DNA from: Actinomyces viscosus
GTDB taxonomy: Bacteria; Actinomycetota; Actinomycetes; Actinomycetales; Actinomycetaceae
Direction: 5' to 3'
NCBI RefSeq assembly: GCF_900637975.1
Contig: NZ_LR134477.1
Location: 992,001 to 1,056,000, forward strand
Length of the DNA stretch: 64,000 bases
In this document: positions 1 to 9,486 of the stretch, in pieces
Layout of the letters: every line of letters starts with the position of its first letter
How positions within the stretch are numbered: position 1 is the stretch's first letter
Notes under the pieces: generated by a model
The model's database searches: none
The model's input: the letters and a program-made list of their open reading frames with translations, nothing else
What the model was told of the DNA's origin: nothing
Translations under genes and position numbers: made by a program

Positions 1-1015
1 CGCCACCGTGCTCCTCGACGTTCTCGATGATGGAGGCCATCGTACGAACGGCCTCGATGGGGTAGGCGCCCACGGAGGTCTCTCCGGAGAGCATGACCGC
101 GTCAGCGCCGTCGAGGATCGCGTTGGCGCAGTCGGATGCCTCGGCGCGGGTGGGACGCGGGTTCTGGATCATGGACTCCAGCACCTGGGTGGCCACGATG
201 ACCGGTTTGGCCTGGCGGCGGGCCAGCTCGATGGCTCGCTTCTGCACCAGCGGGACAGCCTCGAGGGGCATCTCCACGCCGAGGTCACCACGAGCGACCA
301 TGATGCCGTCGAAGGTGGAGACGATGTCGAAGAGGTTCTCCACGGCCTGGGGCTTCTCGATCTTGGCGATGACCGGGATGCGCACACCGACCTCGTCCAT
401 GATCTCGTGAACGTCCTTGATGTCGTCGGCGTCTCGAACGAACGACAGGGCGATGAGGTCGGCGCCGATCTTGAGCGCCCAGCGCAGGTCCTCACGGTCC
501 TTCTCACTGAGGGCCGGGACGGAGACGGCGACACCGGGCAGGTTGATGCCCTTGTTGTTGGAGACGTAGCCGGGTACCTCGACCTTGGTGACGACATCGG
601 TGTCCGTCACGGCCACGACGCGCACCGCCACGTTGCCGTCGTCGATGAGGAGCCGGTCACCGGGACGGCAGTCGCCGGGAAGGCCCTTGAAGGTGGTGGA
701 GGCGCGCTTGACGGTGCCGAGCACGTCGTCGATGGTGATCGTGAACTCATCGCCCTTGTTGAGCATGACCTTCTGGTCATCGACGAAACGGCCCAGGCGG
801 ATCTTGGGCCCCTGGAGGTCGACCAGGACGGCGACGGCACGACCGGAGGCGGCTGCAGCCTCACGGATACGGGCGATGACCTCCTCCTGGTCCTCCGCCC
901 GACCGTGGGAGCGGTTGATGCGTGCGACATTCATGCCGGCGTCCACGAGCGCTTGCACCTGCTCGGGAGAATCAGTGGCGGGTCCGAGGGTACATACGAT
1001 CTTGGCTCTACGCAT
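1..1015 (-). CDS. pyk: Pyruvate kinase, N-terminal 338 residues (3' end outside window)
   Basis: Glycolytic enzyme converting phosphoenolpyruvate and ADP to pyruvate and ATP in the cytosol. The frame begins at an ATG at 1015 ([13 protein letters not shown]) and stays open to the window edge, so the C-terminal allosteric domain is not seen. Visible landmarks are the substrate/K+ region NRSHG near residue 35, LQGPKIRLG, the lysine loop AKIEKPQ and the Mg2+ loop [12 protein letters not shown]. The shape of the N-terminus is the usual one for actinobacterial Pyk. It is the last visible gene of the minus-strand series DUF2752-hisI-trpC-like-lgt-pyk, with 124 bases between it and lgt. Family assignment is secure; regulation cannot be judged. 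Confidence 0.96.
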   Translation of the reverse strand, partial: MRRAKIVCTLGPATDSPEQVQALVDAGMNVARINRSHGRAEDQEEVIARIREAAAASGRAVAVLVDLQGPKIRLGRFVDDQKVMLNKGDEFTITIDDVLGTVKRASTTFKGLPGDCRPGDRLLIDDGNVAVRVVAVTDTDVVTKVEVPGYVSNNKGINLPGVAVSVPALSEKDREDLRWALKIGADLIALSFVRDADDIKDVHEIMDEVGVRIPVIAKIEKPQAVENLFDIVSTFDGIMVARGDLGVEMPLEAVPLVQKRAIELARRQAKPVIVATQVLESMIQNPRPTRAEASDCANAILDGADAVMLSGETSVGAYPIEAVRTMASIIENVEEHGG

Positions 1016-1139
1016 GGGGCCAGGATACGGGACACCGGCCCCTGTGCACGAGGACGAATCCCTGCACTTCTCAGGTTGCGACGAGCCTCACCCGGATGCT
1101 TCGTGGGCCCACCATCGTGCCGTGACCCTGAGCAACCGG

Positions 1140-2192
1140 TCAGGCCCCTGAGCCTGCGTGGGAATCCATCGTCTCAGCGTCCGTCTCAGCGCCCGTTTCA
1201 CTGCCTGTCTCAGCGTCGACCGCGGGCGTCGAGGAGTCCTCGGCCACCCTCTTTCCGGTGGAGTCGTCCCGCGAGTCGTCTCCCGCCCCATCGGCTCTCT
1301 GACCTTCCCCTTGTCTCTCGATGGCGTCACTGAGAGACCGCCTGGAGGCGATGGTCAGACCGATGGCGCCGATGAGGAAGATGACGATGGAGGTCCACAC
1401 GTTCAGTCGCAGGCCGAGAATCGTCTCCGCCTCGTCGATGCGCAGCATCTCGATCCACACCCGGCCGGCGGTGTAGACCATGAGGTAGACCCACAGCAGC
1501 CGGCCTCCGGTGACCCCGCGGCGAGCCAGCATCCTTCTACCGATCCACACCAGGGCTGCGGCCCCGGCGAGGTTCCACAGGGCCTCGTAGAGGAAGGTCG
1601 GGTGGAACAGGGTCCCGGGCGGATAGCTCGACCCGGGCGGCAGGTGGGCGTCGTCGATCTGCAGTCCCCAGGGCAGCGTCGTCGGCGCGCCGTAGAGCTC
1701 CTGGTTGAACCAGTTCCCCAGCCGTCCGATGGCCTGCGCGACCAGCAGCGCCGGCGCGACGGCATCGGCCAGAGGAGCGATGCGCAGGCCGCGGTGGCGC
1801 AGCAGAAGCACCCCGGCCAGGACACCGCCCGCGATACCTCCCCATATGCCCAGGCCGCCCAACCACACCTGCGGGATCAGAGCCGGGTCGCCGTCTCGGC
1901 CGAAGTAGGCCTCGGGTGAGGACAGCACGTGATAGATCCGGGCACCGACGATGCCTGCGGGCACGGCCACGATGGCCACATCGAGGACCACCTCCGGCTG
2001 GCCTCCCCTGGCGCGGTAGCGCCGGTCGGACCACCACACAGCCACGAACACGCCGGTGAGGATGCACAGCGCGTAGGCCCGCACCGGAATGGGACCGACG
2101 TGCCAGACGCTTGACGAGGGGCTCGGCAGGCCGGCAGGCGCCGACATCGCCGACATCGCCGACATCATGGTGGAAAGCGTGGTGGCGGGCAC
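1140..2192 (-). CDS. lgt: Prolipoprotein diacylglyceryl transferase
   Basis: Integral membrane enzyme that moves a diacylglyceryl group from phosphatidylglycerol to the lipobox cysteine of prolipoproteins, the first step of lipoprotein maturation. The Lgt signature GRLGNWFNQELYG is at residues 156-168, holding the arginine and asparagine equivalent to E. coli R143 and N146; a conserved His lies at residue 88. About seven hydrophobic segments precede a charged tail of roughly 60 residues rich in Asp, Glu, Ser and Thr, which is longer than in the E. coli enzyme. The GTG at 2192 directly abuts the TGA of the upstream gene, but ATGs at 2168 and 2165 are equally possible starts. A likely client, the lipoprotein at 61149-61805, is in the same window. 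Confidence 0.95.
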   Translation of the reverse strand: MPATTLSTMMSAMSAMSAPAGLPSPSSSVWHVGPIPVRAYALCILTGVFVAVWWSDRRYRARGGQPEVVLDVAIVAVPAGIVGARIYHVLSSPEAYFGRDGDPALIPQVWLGGLGIWGGIAGGVLAGVLLLRHRGLRIAPLADAVAPALLVAQAIGRLGNWFNQELYGAPTTLPWGLQIDDAHLPPGSSYPPGTLFHPTFLYEALWNLAGAAALVWIGRRMLARRGVTGGRLLWVYLMVYTAGRVWIEMLRIDEAETILGLRLNVWTSIVIFLIGAIGLTIASRRSLSDAIERQGEGQRADGAGDDSRDDSTGKRVAEDSSTPAVDAETGSETGAETDAETMDSHAGSGA

Positions 2193-3017
2193 TCAGAGGA
2201 CCTCTCGGTGGGCGGAAGGGATCAGCGCCGGGTGGGCCCCGGCGGCGACCAGCTCGGCAACGAACTGCTGAGGATCGACGGAACGGATGATGGCCTCACC
2301 GACGAGGACGACGTCGGCGCCGCAGCGAGCGAAGCTCATGACGTCGTGGGGGCCGCGCACTCCCCCGGCGGCGATGCGCGTGACCCGGGTGGGCAGCACA
2401 TCGGTGACCTGGTCGAACCGGCCGCAGTCGACGGCCAGGGTGTCGGGGTCCCGGGTATCGATGGCGATGATACGGGCACCGGCGTCAACCGCGGTCAAGG
2501 CCTCGCGACGGGTACGGGCCTCGACGACGGCGCTCATGCCCAGGGAGTGCACCCGCTCGATGAGCCCTTCCAGCACCAGGGTCTCGAGGCGGGCGTCGAG
2601 CATGAGCAGGTCGGCACCATGGGCCCGGGCCTCGTGAACCTGGTAGGGGGTCACCACCAGGTCGTTGGCGAGGACGGGAAGATCCACGGCGGCTCTGACG
2701 GCATCCAGGTCCCTGAGAGAGCCTCGCGTCGCGCTCGGGCCGGTGACGACTGAGACGCAGGCGGCACCGCCGGCGGCGTAGAAGCAGGCCAGCATGCCGG
2801 GGTCGCCGACGCCGCTAAGGTCTGCGAACGTGGCTGTGGAGCGCTTGACCTCGGCGATGACCGTGACCGCGCGATCATCGGTACGCAGGCTGGACAGGGC
2901 GCTGATGGCGCCGGGGGCAAGACGTGAGGACTCTCGCAGACGAGCCAGTGGGACACGCGAAGCGCGGCGGTCGGCAGCCGCCCTGGCATCAGCCACCATC
3001 GCCTCGAACGAGGTCAT
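2193..3017 (-). CDS. trpC: TrpC-family protein (indole-3-glycerol phosphate synthase fold) with altered active site
   Basis: The 274-residue protein aligns by eye over its whole length with actinobacterial indole-3-glycerol phosphate synthase (for example IAEVKR, VTPYQVHEARAHGAD, GVRG, VLVGEAII). The start is the ATG at 3017, preceded by a strong GAGGAGGTG ribosome site. Several residues of the classical catalytic set are changed: the RKDF lysine is Asn (LANDL), the SPS of KRASPS is TAT, the Asn of the GVN(A/N)R loop is Asp (IDTRD), and the ES of IAESGVRG is AG. The first lysine (EVKR) and the VE glutamate remain. No other trp gene is in the window. Seen: the substitutions. Inferred: it may not perform the IGPS reaction, being either a relic or a repurposed barrel. 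Confidence 0.85.
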   Translation of the reverse strand: MTSFEAMVADARAAADRRASRVPLARLRESSRLAPGAISALSSLRTDDRAVTVIAEVKRSTATFADLSGVGDPGMLACFYAAGGAACVSVVTGPSATRGSLRDLDAVRAAVDLPVLANDLVVTPYQVHEARAHGADLLMLDARLETLVLEGLIERVHSLGMSAVVEARTRREALTAVDAGARIIAIDTRDPDTLAVDCGRFDQVTDVLPTRVTRIAAGGVRGPHDVMSFARCGADVVLVGEAIIRSVDPQQFVAELVAAGAHPALIPSAHREVL

Positions 3018-3131
3018 CACGCACCTCCTCGATCTCACCTGTCGGCGCTCCTGAAGGGCGCCTGTCGTACCCATCGTGACGGCCGGAGGCCGTCTGTTGC
3101 AAATCGCTGGACGGCGTTGACCGCGGAACGG

Positions 3132-3524
3132 TCAGTCGGGGCGAGTGCCGAGCCGCGCCCCCAGGTCGCCGCCTGCCAGGAAGCAGGTGCGCTCACCGGT
3201 GTGGCAGGCCGCTCCGACCTGGTCGACCTCGACCAGGACGGCGTCACCGTCGCAGTCCAGGTGAACGGCTTTGACGTACTGCGCATGACCTGAGGTGTCC
3301 CCCTTGCGCCAGTACTCTCGGCGGGACCGCGACCAGAAGGTCACACGTCCCTCGGTCAGGGTACGCCGGAGCGCCTCGTCATCCATCCAGCCCACCATGA
3401 GAACCTCACGTGAGTCGTGCTGCTGGACGACGGCGCAGACCAGGCCATCGGCGTTGCGCTTCAGGCGCGCGGAGATCCAAGAATCGAGAGCCACGGCTGC
3501 ATTATGCACGTCGGTCTCCGTCAC
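3132..3524 (-). CDS. hisI: Phosphoribosyl-AMP cyclohydrolase
   Basis: Third step of histidine biosynthesis, hydrolysing the adenine ring of phosphoribosyl-AMP. The 130-residue product carries the full HisI signature: [18 protein letters not shown], the metal-binding Asp cluster LDCDGDA and the zinc cysteines in ACHTG-x3-C. The GTG start at 3524 overlaps the stop of the upstream DUF2752 gene as GTGA, which indicates translational coupling and decides against the much longer upstream reading. HisF is 2 kb away, so the his genes are not in one operon here. All expected active-site residues are present, in contrast to the neighbouring TrpC-like protein. Confidence 0.95.
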   Translation of the reverse strand: MTETDVHNAAVALDSWISARLKRNADGLVCAVVQQHDSREVLMVGWMDDEALRRTLTEGRVTFWSRSRREYWRKGDTSGHAQYVKAVHLDCDGDAVLVEVDQVGAACHTGERTCFLAGGDLGARLGTRPD

Positions 3525-3979
3525 CCCGGAGGCCCGAGCAGCGGACCGAGGTAGACCCACATTCCGGGCAGGTTGCGAACCACGGCGAAAACAGCGAGTG
3601 CCACGCCGAGAAGGACGCCCTCTCTTCCCGTCATGAGCTGCCGAGGCCGCCCTCGGGCCGAGGAGACCAGCCAACGCAACAGCAGAAGAACCACCAGCGC
3701 CTCGACCACGAGGGCGAAGGGGTTGTAGCCGAGCGCTCCCCACAGGTCACCGTGAATGAGCTCCCGCGTCGCCCTCGTACCGCCGCACAGAGGGCACCAC
3801 AGTCCCGTCAGGCGGTGGAGCGGACAGAGGTCCGGAAGACCCGGAGAGCTGCGAGGCAGGGTCAGCGCCCGCAGAACGATAAGACCACCCGGTGCAGCGG
3901 CGAGAGCCATGAGAAAACCCAGACCGAACCGGCTGCGAGCAGTGGAACGACCGCCACTCGGGTAAACACTATGAGTCAT
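3521..3979 (-). CDS. DUF2752 membrane protein
   Basis: A 152-residue protein of the DUF2752 family, recognised by the block [18 protein letters not shown] followed by [14 protein letters not shown]. Three hydrophobic segments are visible: about residues 19-36, 88-102 and 120-136. The paired cysteines around the CPLCGGTR motif are typical of the family, whose function is unknown. The start is the ATG at 3979 (MTHSVYP). The gene ends in a four-base overlap with hisI, yet the family has no known role in histidine synthesis, so the coupling may only reflect compaction. Confidence 0.85.
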   Translation of the reverse strand: MTHSVYPSGGRSTARSRFGLGFLMALAAAPGGLIVLRALTLPRSSPGLPDLCPLHRLTGLWCPLCGGTRATRELIHGDLWGALGYNPFALVVEALVVLLLLRWLVSSARGRPRQLMTGREGVLLGVALAVFAVVRNLPGMWVYLGPLLGPPG

Positions 3980-4019
3980 GTCCTGAAAACCGTCCCTACT
4001 CCTCAGACCTACACAAGAC

Positions 4020-4604
4020 CTACACACTCATGTACGCGGCGATGAAAAACACGAGATAAATGGCGTTGATCGCGGCTCCGACACTTCCCAGAACCACCCC
4101 GGTGATCGACAGCCCTTTATTCGTGGCACGACCCTCATCTGCGGCACGCATTCCTTTGACGCCTACAATGATCGCCGGGATCCCACATATTATACCAAAA
4201 TAGCAGTTAATGACCAGGCTTGCTATACCGAGCCCAAGCGCCCAGCCACCCAGGGCGTTGGCCTCATACCGACGCGGATCGTAGGCCACCCCCCAGTACG
4301 CGCCCGGCCCGTACGGCCCATACGGCACGTAGGGGCCGTAAGGAGCCGGCGGGTAGGCATACTGCTGACTGTACGGCTGGCCGTAGGGCTGCTCCGGAGG
4401 CACCTGGTACGGAGCCATCTGGTACGGAGCCATCTGGTACGGAACTGGCTGAGCACCAGCAGGATCGGCGCTGTAGTACCCGCCCTGGGCATGATCGACA
4501 CCCTGCTCAGCGTGAAAAGAGCCTTCTTGAGCAAAGAGGTACTGCTGGGCGTCGGCATCTCTTCTCCGATAGGGGTCGCCCTGATAAGGACCCGATTCGC
4601 TCAT
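4020..4604 (-). CDS. DUF4190 membrane protein with Pro/Tyr/Gln-rich N-terminus
   Basis: A 194-residue protein starting at the ATG at 4604 behind a GGGGGAATA ribosome site. Residues 1 to about 105 are a disordered Tyr-Pro-Gln-rich stretch containing short repeats of the type APYQM/VPPEQPYGQPY. The rest is a two-helix membrane domain with GGWALGLGIASLVI, an Ile-rich first helix and ADEGRATNKGLSITGVVLGSV, the usual layout of DUF4190 proteins. Function is unknown; such proteins are often near envelope genes. It is a paralogue of the shorter gene upstream (4785-5117), sharing the ADEGRATNKG loop. The TATAAT-like low-GC patch inside the first helix region reflects Ile codons rather than a promoter. 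Confidence 0.8.
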   Translation of the reverse strand: MSESGPYQGDPYRRRDADAQQYLFAQEGSFHAEQGVDHAQGGYYSADPAGAQPVPYQMAPYQMAPYQVPPEQPYGQPYSQQYAYPPAPYGPYVPYGPYGPGAYWGVAYDPRRYEANALGGWALGLGIASLVINCYFGIICGIPAIIVGVKGMRAADEGRATNKGLSITGVVLGSVGAAINAIYLVFFIAAYMSV

Positions 4605-4725
4605 TATTCCCCCGAGTAGGCTGCATGTCACCGCACAGACTACACGACCACAAGTCTCAGGTCATGCGGGCGACAACTCACCTCAATGGGGAGAACACCC
4701 CATCATGACTCCGTCCACACAACGG

Positions 4726-4764
4726 TTCGCCGCACAGGAACCCACTCGGGACCAGTGCGGCGAA
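4726..4764 (-). terminator. Inverted repeat, probable terminator of the 4785-5117 gene
   Basis: TTCGCCGCAC at 4726-4735 pairs perfectly with GTGCGGCGAA at 4755-4764 across a 19-base loop, 20 bases after the stop of the DUF4190 gene. There is no clear T-run, so termination activity is inferred only from position. Confidence 0.45.
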
Positions 4765-4784
4765 ACGAGGCAGGACTCTTAGAG

Positions 4785-5117
4785 TCACTGGAAGCTGTTG
4801 AAGATCTGCTGATTCAGGCCGGTGGCGTAGGCGACGATCATAAAAACGATCGAGATCCCACCCATGACGATACCCGAGATGGCCATCCCCTTGTTGGTGG
4901 CGCGCCCCTCATTCGCCGCCTGCATCCCCAGGTAGCCGAGGACGATCGCAGGGATGCCGGTGAATATACCGCAGCAGACCAGACTGGCAATTCCCAGACC
5001 GAGAGCCCAGCCGCCCAGCGAGTTCTTCTCGTCAGGTCGGGGACCGAAGCCGCCGGGAGCGTATCCCCCAGGCTGCTGACCATAAGGACTGCCTGGATAG
5101 GCACCCATGTTGCTCAT
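4785..5117 (-). CDS. Short DUF4190 membrane protein
   Basis: A 110-residue paralogue of the adjacent gene. It has a 30-residue Gly/Pro/Gln/Tyr-rich head followed by two membrane helices (GGWALGLGIASLVCCGIFTG and the segment after NEGRATNKGMAISG). The start ATG at 5117 follows GAGGAAA at good spacing. The two genes share the signature ANEGRATNKG, so they look like a tandem duplication in which the disordered head of one copy has expanded. Function unknown. Confidence 0.82.
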   Translation of the reverse strand: MSNMGAYPGSPYGQQPGGYAPGGFGPRPDEKNSLGGWALGLGIASLVCCGIFTGIPAIVLGYLGMQAANEGRATNKGMAISGIVMGGISIVFMIVAYATGLNQQIFNSFQ

Positions 5118-5516
5118 AGATTTCCTCCACGATTTCGGGAACAGGGATTATGCTGCCGAGAGCACAGTGCCGAATCGTAACAGGCATTCCTTCAAAACCA
5201 AAACCGCAGGCGCCGTAAGTTGTTTTTCCGATTCTCATCCGTTTAAATCAAAAAATCTTCGACACGATGCGTTCACATTAAGAACGGCAGAAAAAACAAC
5301 GTAAGGACACCGAGGAAGGAACAGAACCCACGGGTAGACGGCCGAAGGACTCTCCGAGGAAAACCATTGTTCCGACCTGGAATCCCGTCTAGAATTCACT
5401 GAACGATCGATATATAGATTCGCGTGCACCCGGACCTTGAGGCTCTTCTGCTGAGGCTGTAGGAAAGAATCCGGGAGAGCCTCATGCTCCGCCGGCCTAA
5501 GAAGCCTCCCACGGAC
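5118..5516. other. Intergenic stretch of about 400 bases, AT-rich in the middle
   Basis: No credible gene on either strand. The part around 5215-5305 is clearly AT-richer than its surroundings, with A- and T-runs, and may hold the promoter of the DUF4190 gene that reads leftward from 5117. An 8-base inverted repeat (5439-5446 with 5476-5483) lies near the end of hisF and is too weakly spaced to call a terminator. Confidence 0.4.
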
Positions 5517-6287
5517 TCAGCGAACCGGGTGCCCTCCAGCGCGCAGCGCGTCTTTCGCATCGGTGATGGTCATCGCGCCGTAGTGGAAGACCGAGGCTGC
5601 AAGGACGGCGTCGGCGCCGTGATCGGCCGCGATCGCGAAGTCCTCAGGACGTCCGGCACCGCCGGAGGCGATGAGAGGCACCCGGACCTGAGCGCGGACG
5701 GCATCGATCATCTCGGTGTCGAAACCGCCGGTAACGCCGTCGGCGTCCATGGAGTTCAGGAGGATCTCTCCGGCGCCGAGCTCAGCACCCCGAACCGCCC
5801 AGGCGACGGCGTCGATTCCGGTCGATACCCGTCCTCCGTGGGTGGTGACCTCGTAGCCCGAGGCCGTGGTGACACCGGACGGGCACCTGCGCGCGTCGAC
5901 GGACAGGACCACCACCTGGTTGCCGAAACGCTGTGCCACCTCTGCCAGCAGCTCGGGACGAGTGATGGCGGCGGTGTTGACGCCGACCTTGTCCGCGCCT
6001 GCACGCAGCAGCTGGTCCACGTCGTCGACAGTGCGCACTCCTCCGCCGACGGTCAGGGGGACGAACACCTGCTCCGCGGTACGGGACACCACGTCCAGCA
6101 TGGTGGAGCGTCCCTCGTGGGAGGCCGACACATCCAGGAAGGTGATCTCGTCAGCCCCCTGGGCGTCGTAGCGAGCGGCCAGCTCCACCGGGTCGCCGGC
6201 GTCCTTGAGCCCTTGGAAGTTCACGCCTTTGACGACACGACCGTCCTTGACGTCGAGGCAGGGGATGATGCGAATGGCGACGCTCAT
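5517..6287 (-). CDS. hisF: Imidazole glycerol phosphate synthase subunit HisF
   Basis: Cyclase subunit of the heterodimeric HisH/HisF enzyme, turning PRFAR plus ammonia into imidazole glycerol phosphate and AICAR. The 256-residue barrel has the two catalytic aspartates in [12 protein letters not shown] (residue 11) and [10 protein letters not shown], with phosphate loops TVGGGVRT and ASGGAGRP. The ATG at 6287 overlaps the TGA of the upstream FKBP-like gene by four bases (ATGA), so it is the last gene of the DyP-to-hisF series. No hisH is in the window. Confidence 0.97.
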   Translation of the reverse strand: MSVAIRIIPCLDVKDGRVVKGVNFQGLKDAGDPVELAARYDAQGADEITFLDVSASHEGRSTMLDVVSRTAEQVFVPLTVGGGVRTVDDVDQLLRAGADKVGVNTAAITRPELLAEVAQRFGNQVVVLSVDARRCPSGVTTASGYEVTTHGGRVSTGIDAVAWAVRGAELGAGEILLNSMDADGVTGGFDTEMIDAVRAQVRVPLIASGGAGRPEDFAIAADHGADAVLAASVFHYGAMTITDAKDALRAGGHPVR

Positions 6288-7693
6288 AAGTGATCCTGGG
6301 TGGTGGGACGGGGAGATGAGGAGGCCTGGGGTGAGGCGGTCTGGTTGCCACTCGATTGTCCAGCGGATGTCCCGGAGGCCTTGCCCGGGTCCCTGGCGAG
6401 GACGTCGATGACCACGACAACGGGTTCGGTGCCCTGCGCCTGCTCCGCCGGGAGGGAGAGGACCACGCGCGAGCCCACCGTGATGTCGACCAGGTTCTGG
6501 GAGACGCCCACCAGGGCGTTGCTCATGTCGAGCTGCTTGGGCGGGATCTGGTAACCGAAGGTCGATTCATCCAGGGGCTGGCCCGTCGCCCAGCTGACCA
6601 TCGTGGTGCGGGCGATGAGCTTGTCCTGGGGGCTGATCTGGGGACCGGTGCCCTTGATGAGGACCGCGGTGGAGGCCTGGGTGGGAGCCGGGAGGCCTGC
6701 GGTGCTGACCGTGATGGAGCCGTCCGATCCTTCGCTGACAGTGGGGCTGCCCGCGGCGGGTTCCTTGGCCTCTCCGGTCGCCGTGGTGGGGAGAAGGTCG
6801 ATAACGGTGATCTTCGTTGTTCTGGAACCGTCCTCCTCATCGGCGGGCTCGCGAAGAACGACCCGGGCTCCCTCGCGCTGGCCCGAGACCGCTGCGTTGA
6901 TGTAGTCGCCCACCTCAGGACCCAGCAACCCCTGCCACAGCTTGTAGCCGTCATCGTTGCCAGTCGTGTTGCGTCCGTCGATGCCGGAGAACTGGGAGAC
7001 CTGCAGGATCACCGGCGATCCTTCTGAGACCGCACGTCCCTGGCCGGTCTCGACGACGTCGGTCAGCACGTCACTGGGAGCGGACAGAGAGGCCCCGTTG
7101 GCCAGGGCGATGGAGGGGGCCGAGCCCGAACCGAGCCGTCCGCTGATCGTCAGCAGCTGATTCAAGGGGGCATTTCCATCGAGCACGGTCGACTGGGCCA
7201 CGGTACTGGCCCCCGAGCCGTTCCTACCGGAGAGGAGCTTGTTAACGGCTAACGGCACCAGAATCATCGCGAGGATGACAACACCGATGAGGGCGACGGC
7301 CAGGGGCCCCCGGGGCATCCGTCCCAGCGGGCCCCCCGGTGTGCGCCGCGGCGGCGTCGTCTCTGCGTCGTCCGCATCGTCCGCGTCATCCGCATGATCC
7401 GCGTCGTCCGCCTCATCGACAGGCCGCCAGGAATGGAACGCTTCCTGCGCGGGAAGGGCGGACCGCCACTGAGCCTCCGGCTCAGCCCCAGAGGGCGCTG
7501 CTGTGCCGGTGGGCCGGGTTCCGGAGGACCGCGTCCCCATCTCTGCCGGAGGCTCGGAAAGCGCCGGCAGGTTCTCGGTCTGCGCATCCTGCTGGGCCTG
7601 CTGGGCCATCTCCTGAGCACGTTCGAGCGCACGGCGCTGACGCCGGGTCAGAGGCGCGCCTGCTCCGGGGTCAGGGGTGGAGGTAGTGCTCAT
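6284..7693 (-). CDS. Membrane-anchored protein with FKBP-like domains
   Basis: A 469-residue protein with a charged cytoplasmic head (residues 1-128), one membrane helix (about 130-152) and a large exported part. The head includes an Asp/Ala repeat at about 93-111 ([16 protein letters not shown]). The exported part contains segments reminiscent of FKBP-type prolyl isomerases: [14 protein letters not shown] followed by [23 protein letters not shown] and VVVVIDVLA, and a less complete copy before it. The aromatic residues that line an FKBP active site are mostly absent, so catalysis is doubtful. An FKBP-type gene near pafA is common in actinobacteria, which supports the family call. It overlaps hisF by four bases and lies 48 bases after pafA. 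Confidence 0.7.
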   Translation of the reverse strand: MSTTSTPDPGAGAPLTRRQRRALERAQEMAQQAQQDAQTENLPALSEPPAEMGTRSSGTRPTGTAAPSGAEPEAQWRSALPAQEAFHSWRPVDEADDADHADDADDADDAETTPPRRTPGGPLGRMPRGPLAVALIGVVILAMILVPLAVNKLLSGRNGSGASTVAQSTVLDGNAPLNQLLTISGRLGSGSAPSIALANGASLSAPSDVLTDVVETGQGRAVSEGSPVILQVSQFSGIDGRNTTGNDDGYKLWQGLLGPEVGDYINAAVSGQREGARVVLREPADEEDGSRTTKITVIDLLPTTATGEAKEPAAGSPTVSEGSDGSITVSTAGLPAPTQASTAVLIKGTGPQISPQDKLIARTTMVSWATGQPLDESTFGYQIPPKQLDMSNALVGVSQNLVDITVGSRVVLSLPAEQAQGTEPVVVVIDVLARDPGKASGTSAGQSSGNQTASPQASSSPRPTTQDHL

Positions 7694-7741
7694 GTCATGT
7701 CTTCCGTCGGTCGCCTCGCCAGTGCCGTGAACGATTGCCGC

Positions 7742-9199
7742 TCACACCCCGGCGGGGAGGTCGGTTGCCGAGCGCTCCATGCTCTCCAGGAGTGCGTCGA
7801 TGCGTTCATCTGCAGCGCAGAAGGGATCACTCAGCGTAACAGTCGGGGAGGCGCCGTCGTCGAGGCGAACACCCACCCAGTCGACCGTCAGGTCTCGGCG
7901 AAGGTCCTCAGCCCTGGCGACGACCGCGCCACGCAGGTGCGCACGCGTTGTGGCAGGCGGAGTGCCCATCGCGCGTCGACAGGCTTCGTCATCGACGAAA
8001 CGACGCAGCATACCTGCGCTCTCCAGCCGTTGACGCAGCCCCTGATCAGGTGAGACGTCGTGGTAGGCCAGGGCCAACCGGGTCACTCGAGGATCCGTGA
8101 GCCCGGTATCGTGCCGCTGGCAGAAGCGAGTCACCAGCTGGTACTTGGCCGCCCAGTCCAGCTCCGTGACCACGAGCTCGGGCTGCTGGAGGCGAACGGC
8201 CTCGAGCCCCCGTTCCCACAGCTCCAGCGCGGCGGCGTGCAGCCCAGTCACCTCGACGCCTCCCGCGACGTGGTTGCGCAGCCGCTCGAGGTGCTCGGTC
8301 TGCATCTCCAACGCCGTCATGGTGCGGCCGTCGGCGCGTTCCAGGAGCGCGCGCCCACTCAGGTCGCGGCAGGTGTCGCGGATGGCCCGCATGGGATCGG
8401 CCAGGGCCAGGTCACTCAGGTCTCCCCCGCTCTCCAGGTAGTCCAGGAGCAGGTCCATGGCCGCCACCTTGAGCAGGGTGGATCCCTGGGCGATGTTGGA
8501 GTCCCCGACGATGACGTGCATGCGCCGGTAGCGCTCGGCGTCGGCGTGCGGCTCGTCGCGGGTGTTGATCAGTGGCCTGGCGCGGGTCGTCGCCGAGGAG
8601 ACGGCGTCCCACATCTGGTCCGCCCGCTGGGAGAAGACGTAACCCGAGTGCCTGGGACCACTGTGGGGTGCTGGGGGATGCGCCTCCTCATCTCCCACGA
8701 TGTGACCGGCGCCAACGAGGATCTGGCGGGTCACCAGGTGGGGCACGAGGGTTCGCGCGTCGTTCCAGAAGTCGCCGCGACGGCGCACGAGGTAGTTCTC
8801 GTGGCACCCGAAGCCGTTGCCCTCGGCGTCGCGGTTGTTCTTGAGCAGGTGGATCCGCCCGGGAACACCTGCGGCGGTCAGACGGGTATTGGCCTGCTGG
8901 GCCAGGTCCGCCATGACCAGCTCGCCGGCACGGTCCTGGGCGAGCAGGTCCTCGAGGTGGTCACACTCGGCGGTGGCGAACTCCGGGTGGGAACCCACAT
9001 CCAGGTAGAGGCGGGCTCCGCCGCGAGTGAAGACGTTGGAGGAGCGTGAGCGCTGAACCACCGGTTCGAAGAGCTCACGAGCGGCGTGGTCGGCGTCCAG
9101 GGGCGGCGGACCGTCCCCGGTGGGGGCGCAGGTGATGCCGTACTCGGTCTCCACCCCGATGATGCGCCGCGCCGGGGGCCGTGAGCCGCTCATGCTCAC
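7742..9199 (-). CDS. pafA: Pup-protein ligase PafA
   Basis: Uses ATP to join the C-terminal glutamate of Pup to lysines of target proteins. The 485-residue protein begins RRIIGVETEYGITC, with the conserved glutamates of the carboxylate-amine ligase fold, and shows SSNVFTRGGARLYLDVGSHPEFATAEC, LLKNNRDAEGNGFGCHENYLV and SATTRARPLINTRDEPHAD. The PafA-specific C-terminal domain runs from about residue 410. A GTG at 9199 overlaps the pup stop codon as GTGA; an ATG two codons later is the alternative. Direct contact with pup means no room for proteasome subunit genes, which separate the two genes in mycobacteria. Confidence 0.97.
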   Translation of the reverse strand: MSMSGSRPPARRIIGVETEYGITCAPTGDGPPPLDADHAARELFEPVVQRSRSSNVFTRGGARLYLDVGSHPEFATAECDHLEDLLAQDRAGELVMADLAQQANTRLTAAGVPGRIHLLKNNRDAEGNGFGCHENYLVRRRGDFWNDARTLVPHLVTRQILVGAGHIVGDEEAHPPAPHSGPRHSGYVFSQRADQMWDAVSSATTRARPLINTRDEPHADAERYRRMHVIVGDSNIAQGSTLLKVAAMDLLLDYLESGGDLSDLALADPMRAIRDTCRDLSGRALLERADGRTMTALEMQTEHLERLRNHVAGGVEVTGLHAAALELWERGLEAVRLQQPELVVTELDWAAKYQLVTRFCQRHDTGLTDPRVTRLALAYHDVSPDQGLRQRLESAGMLRRFVDDEACRRAMGTPPATTRAHLRGAVVARAEDLRRDLTVDWVGVRLDDGASPTVTLSDPFCAADERIDALLESMERSATDLPAGV

Positions 9200-9429
9200 T
9201 GGCCGCCCTTCTGGACGAAGCCCTGGACGAAGGCAGCCGCATTGGTCTCGATGACCGAGTCGATCTCATCGAGAATGCTGTCGACGTCACCGACCTGGGC
9301 AGTCGACGTCGTCTGTGCCGACGCCGTCGGCGTTCCGAGGCCGATCTGCTCCTCAGTGTCCTCGACAGTGGACTCGACACCGGCGCGACGAACCTGTCCG
9401 TGAGACTGATCGGCGTACTGCGGCGTCAT
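9196..9429 (-). CDS. pup: Prokaryotic ubiquitin-like protein Pup
   Basis: Small, largely disordered modifier. The ATG at 9429 (MTPQYADQSHG) gives 77 residues, somewhat longer than the 64 of M. tuberculosis Pup because of a Thr/Ser/Ala-rich middle. The C-terminal helix region SILDEIDSVIETNAAAFV is the ARC- and ligase-binding part, and the protein ends in KGGQ. A terminal Gln must first be deamidated to Glu by Dop before PafA can use it, which agrees with dop being next door. It overlaps pafA by three bases and starts 57 bases after dop ends. Confidence 0.97.
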   Translation of the reverse strand: MTPQYADQSHGQVRRAGVESTVEDTEEQIGLGTPTASAQTTSTAQVGDVDSILDEIDSVIETNAAAFVQGFVQKGGQ

Positions 9430-9486
9430 GTGGTGCTCCTTCACTCGTCCTCTCAAGCAGCGCGCCGCTGGTGGGCGCTGCGGTGC

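Noticed and set aside
8060..9049. Long plus-strand frame opposite pafA
   Set aside because: It is antisense to a clearly conserved gene and shows only composition-driven residues.
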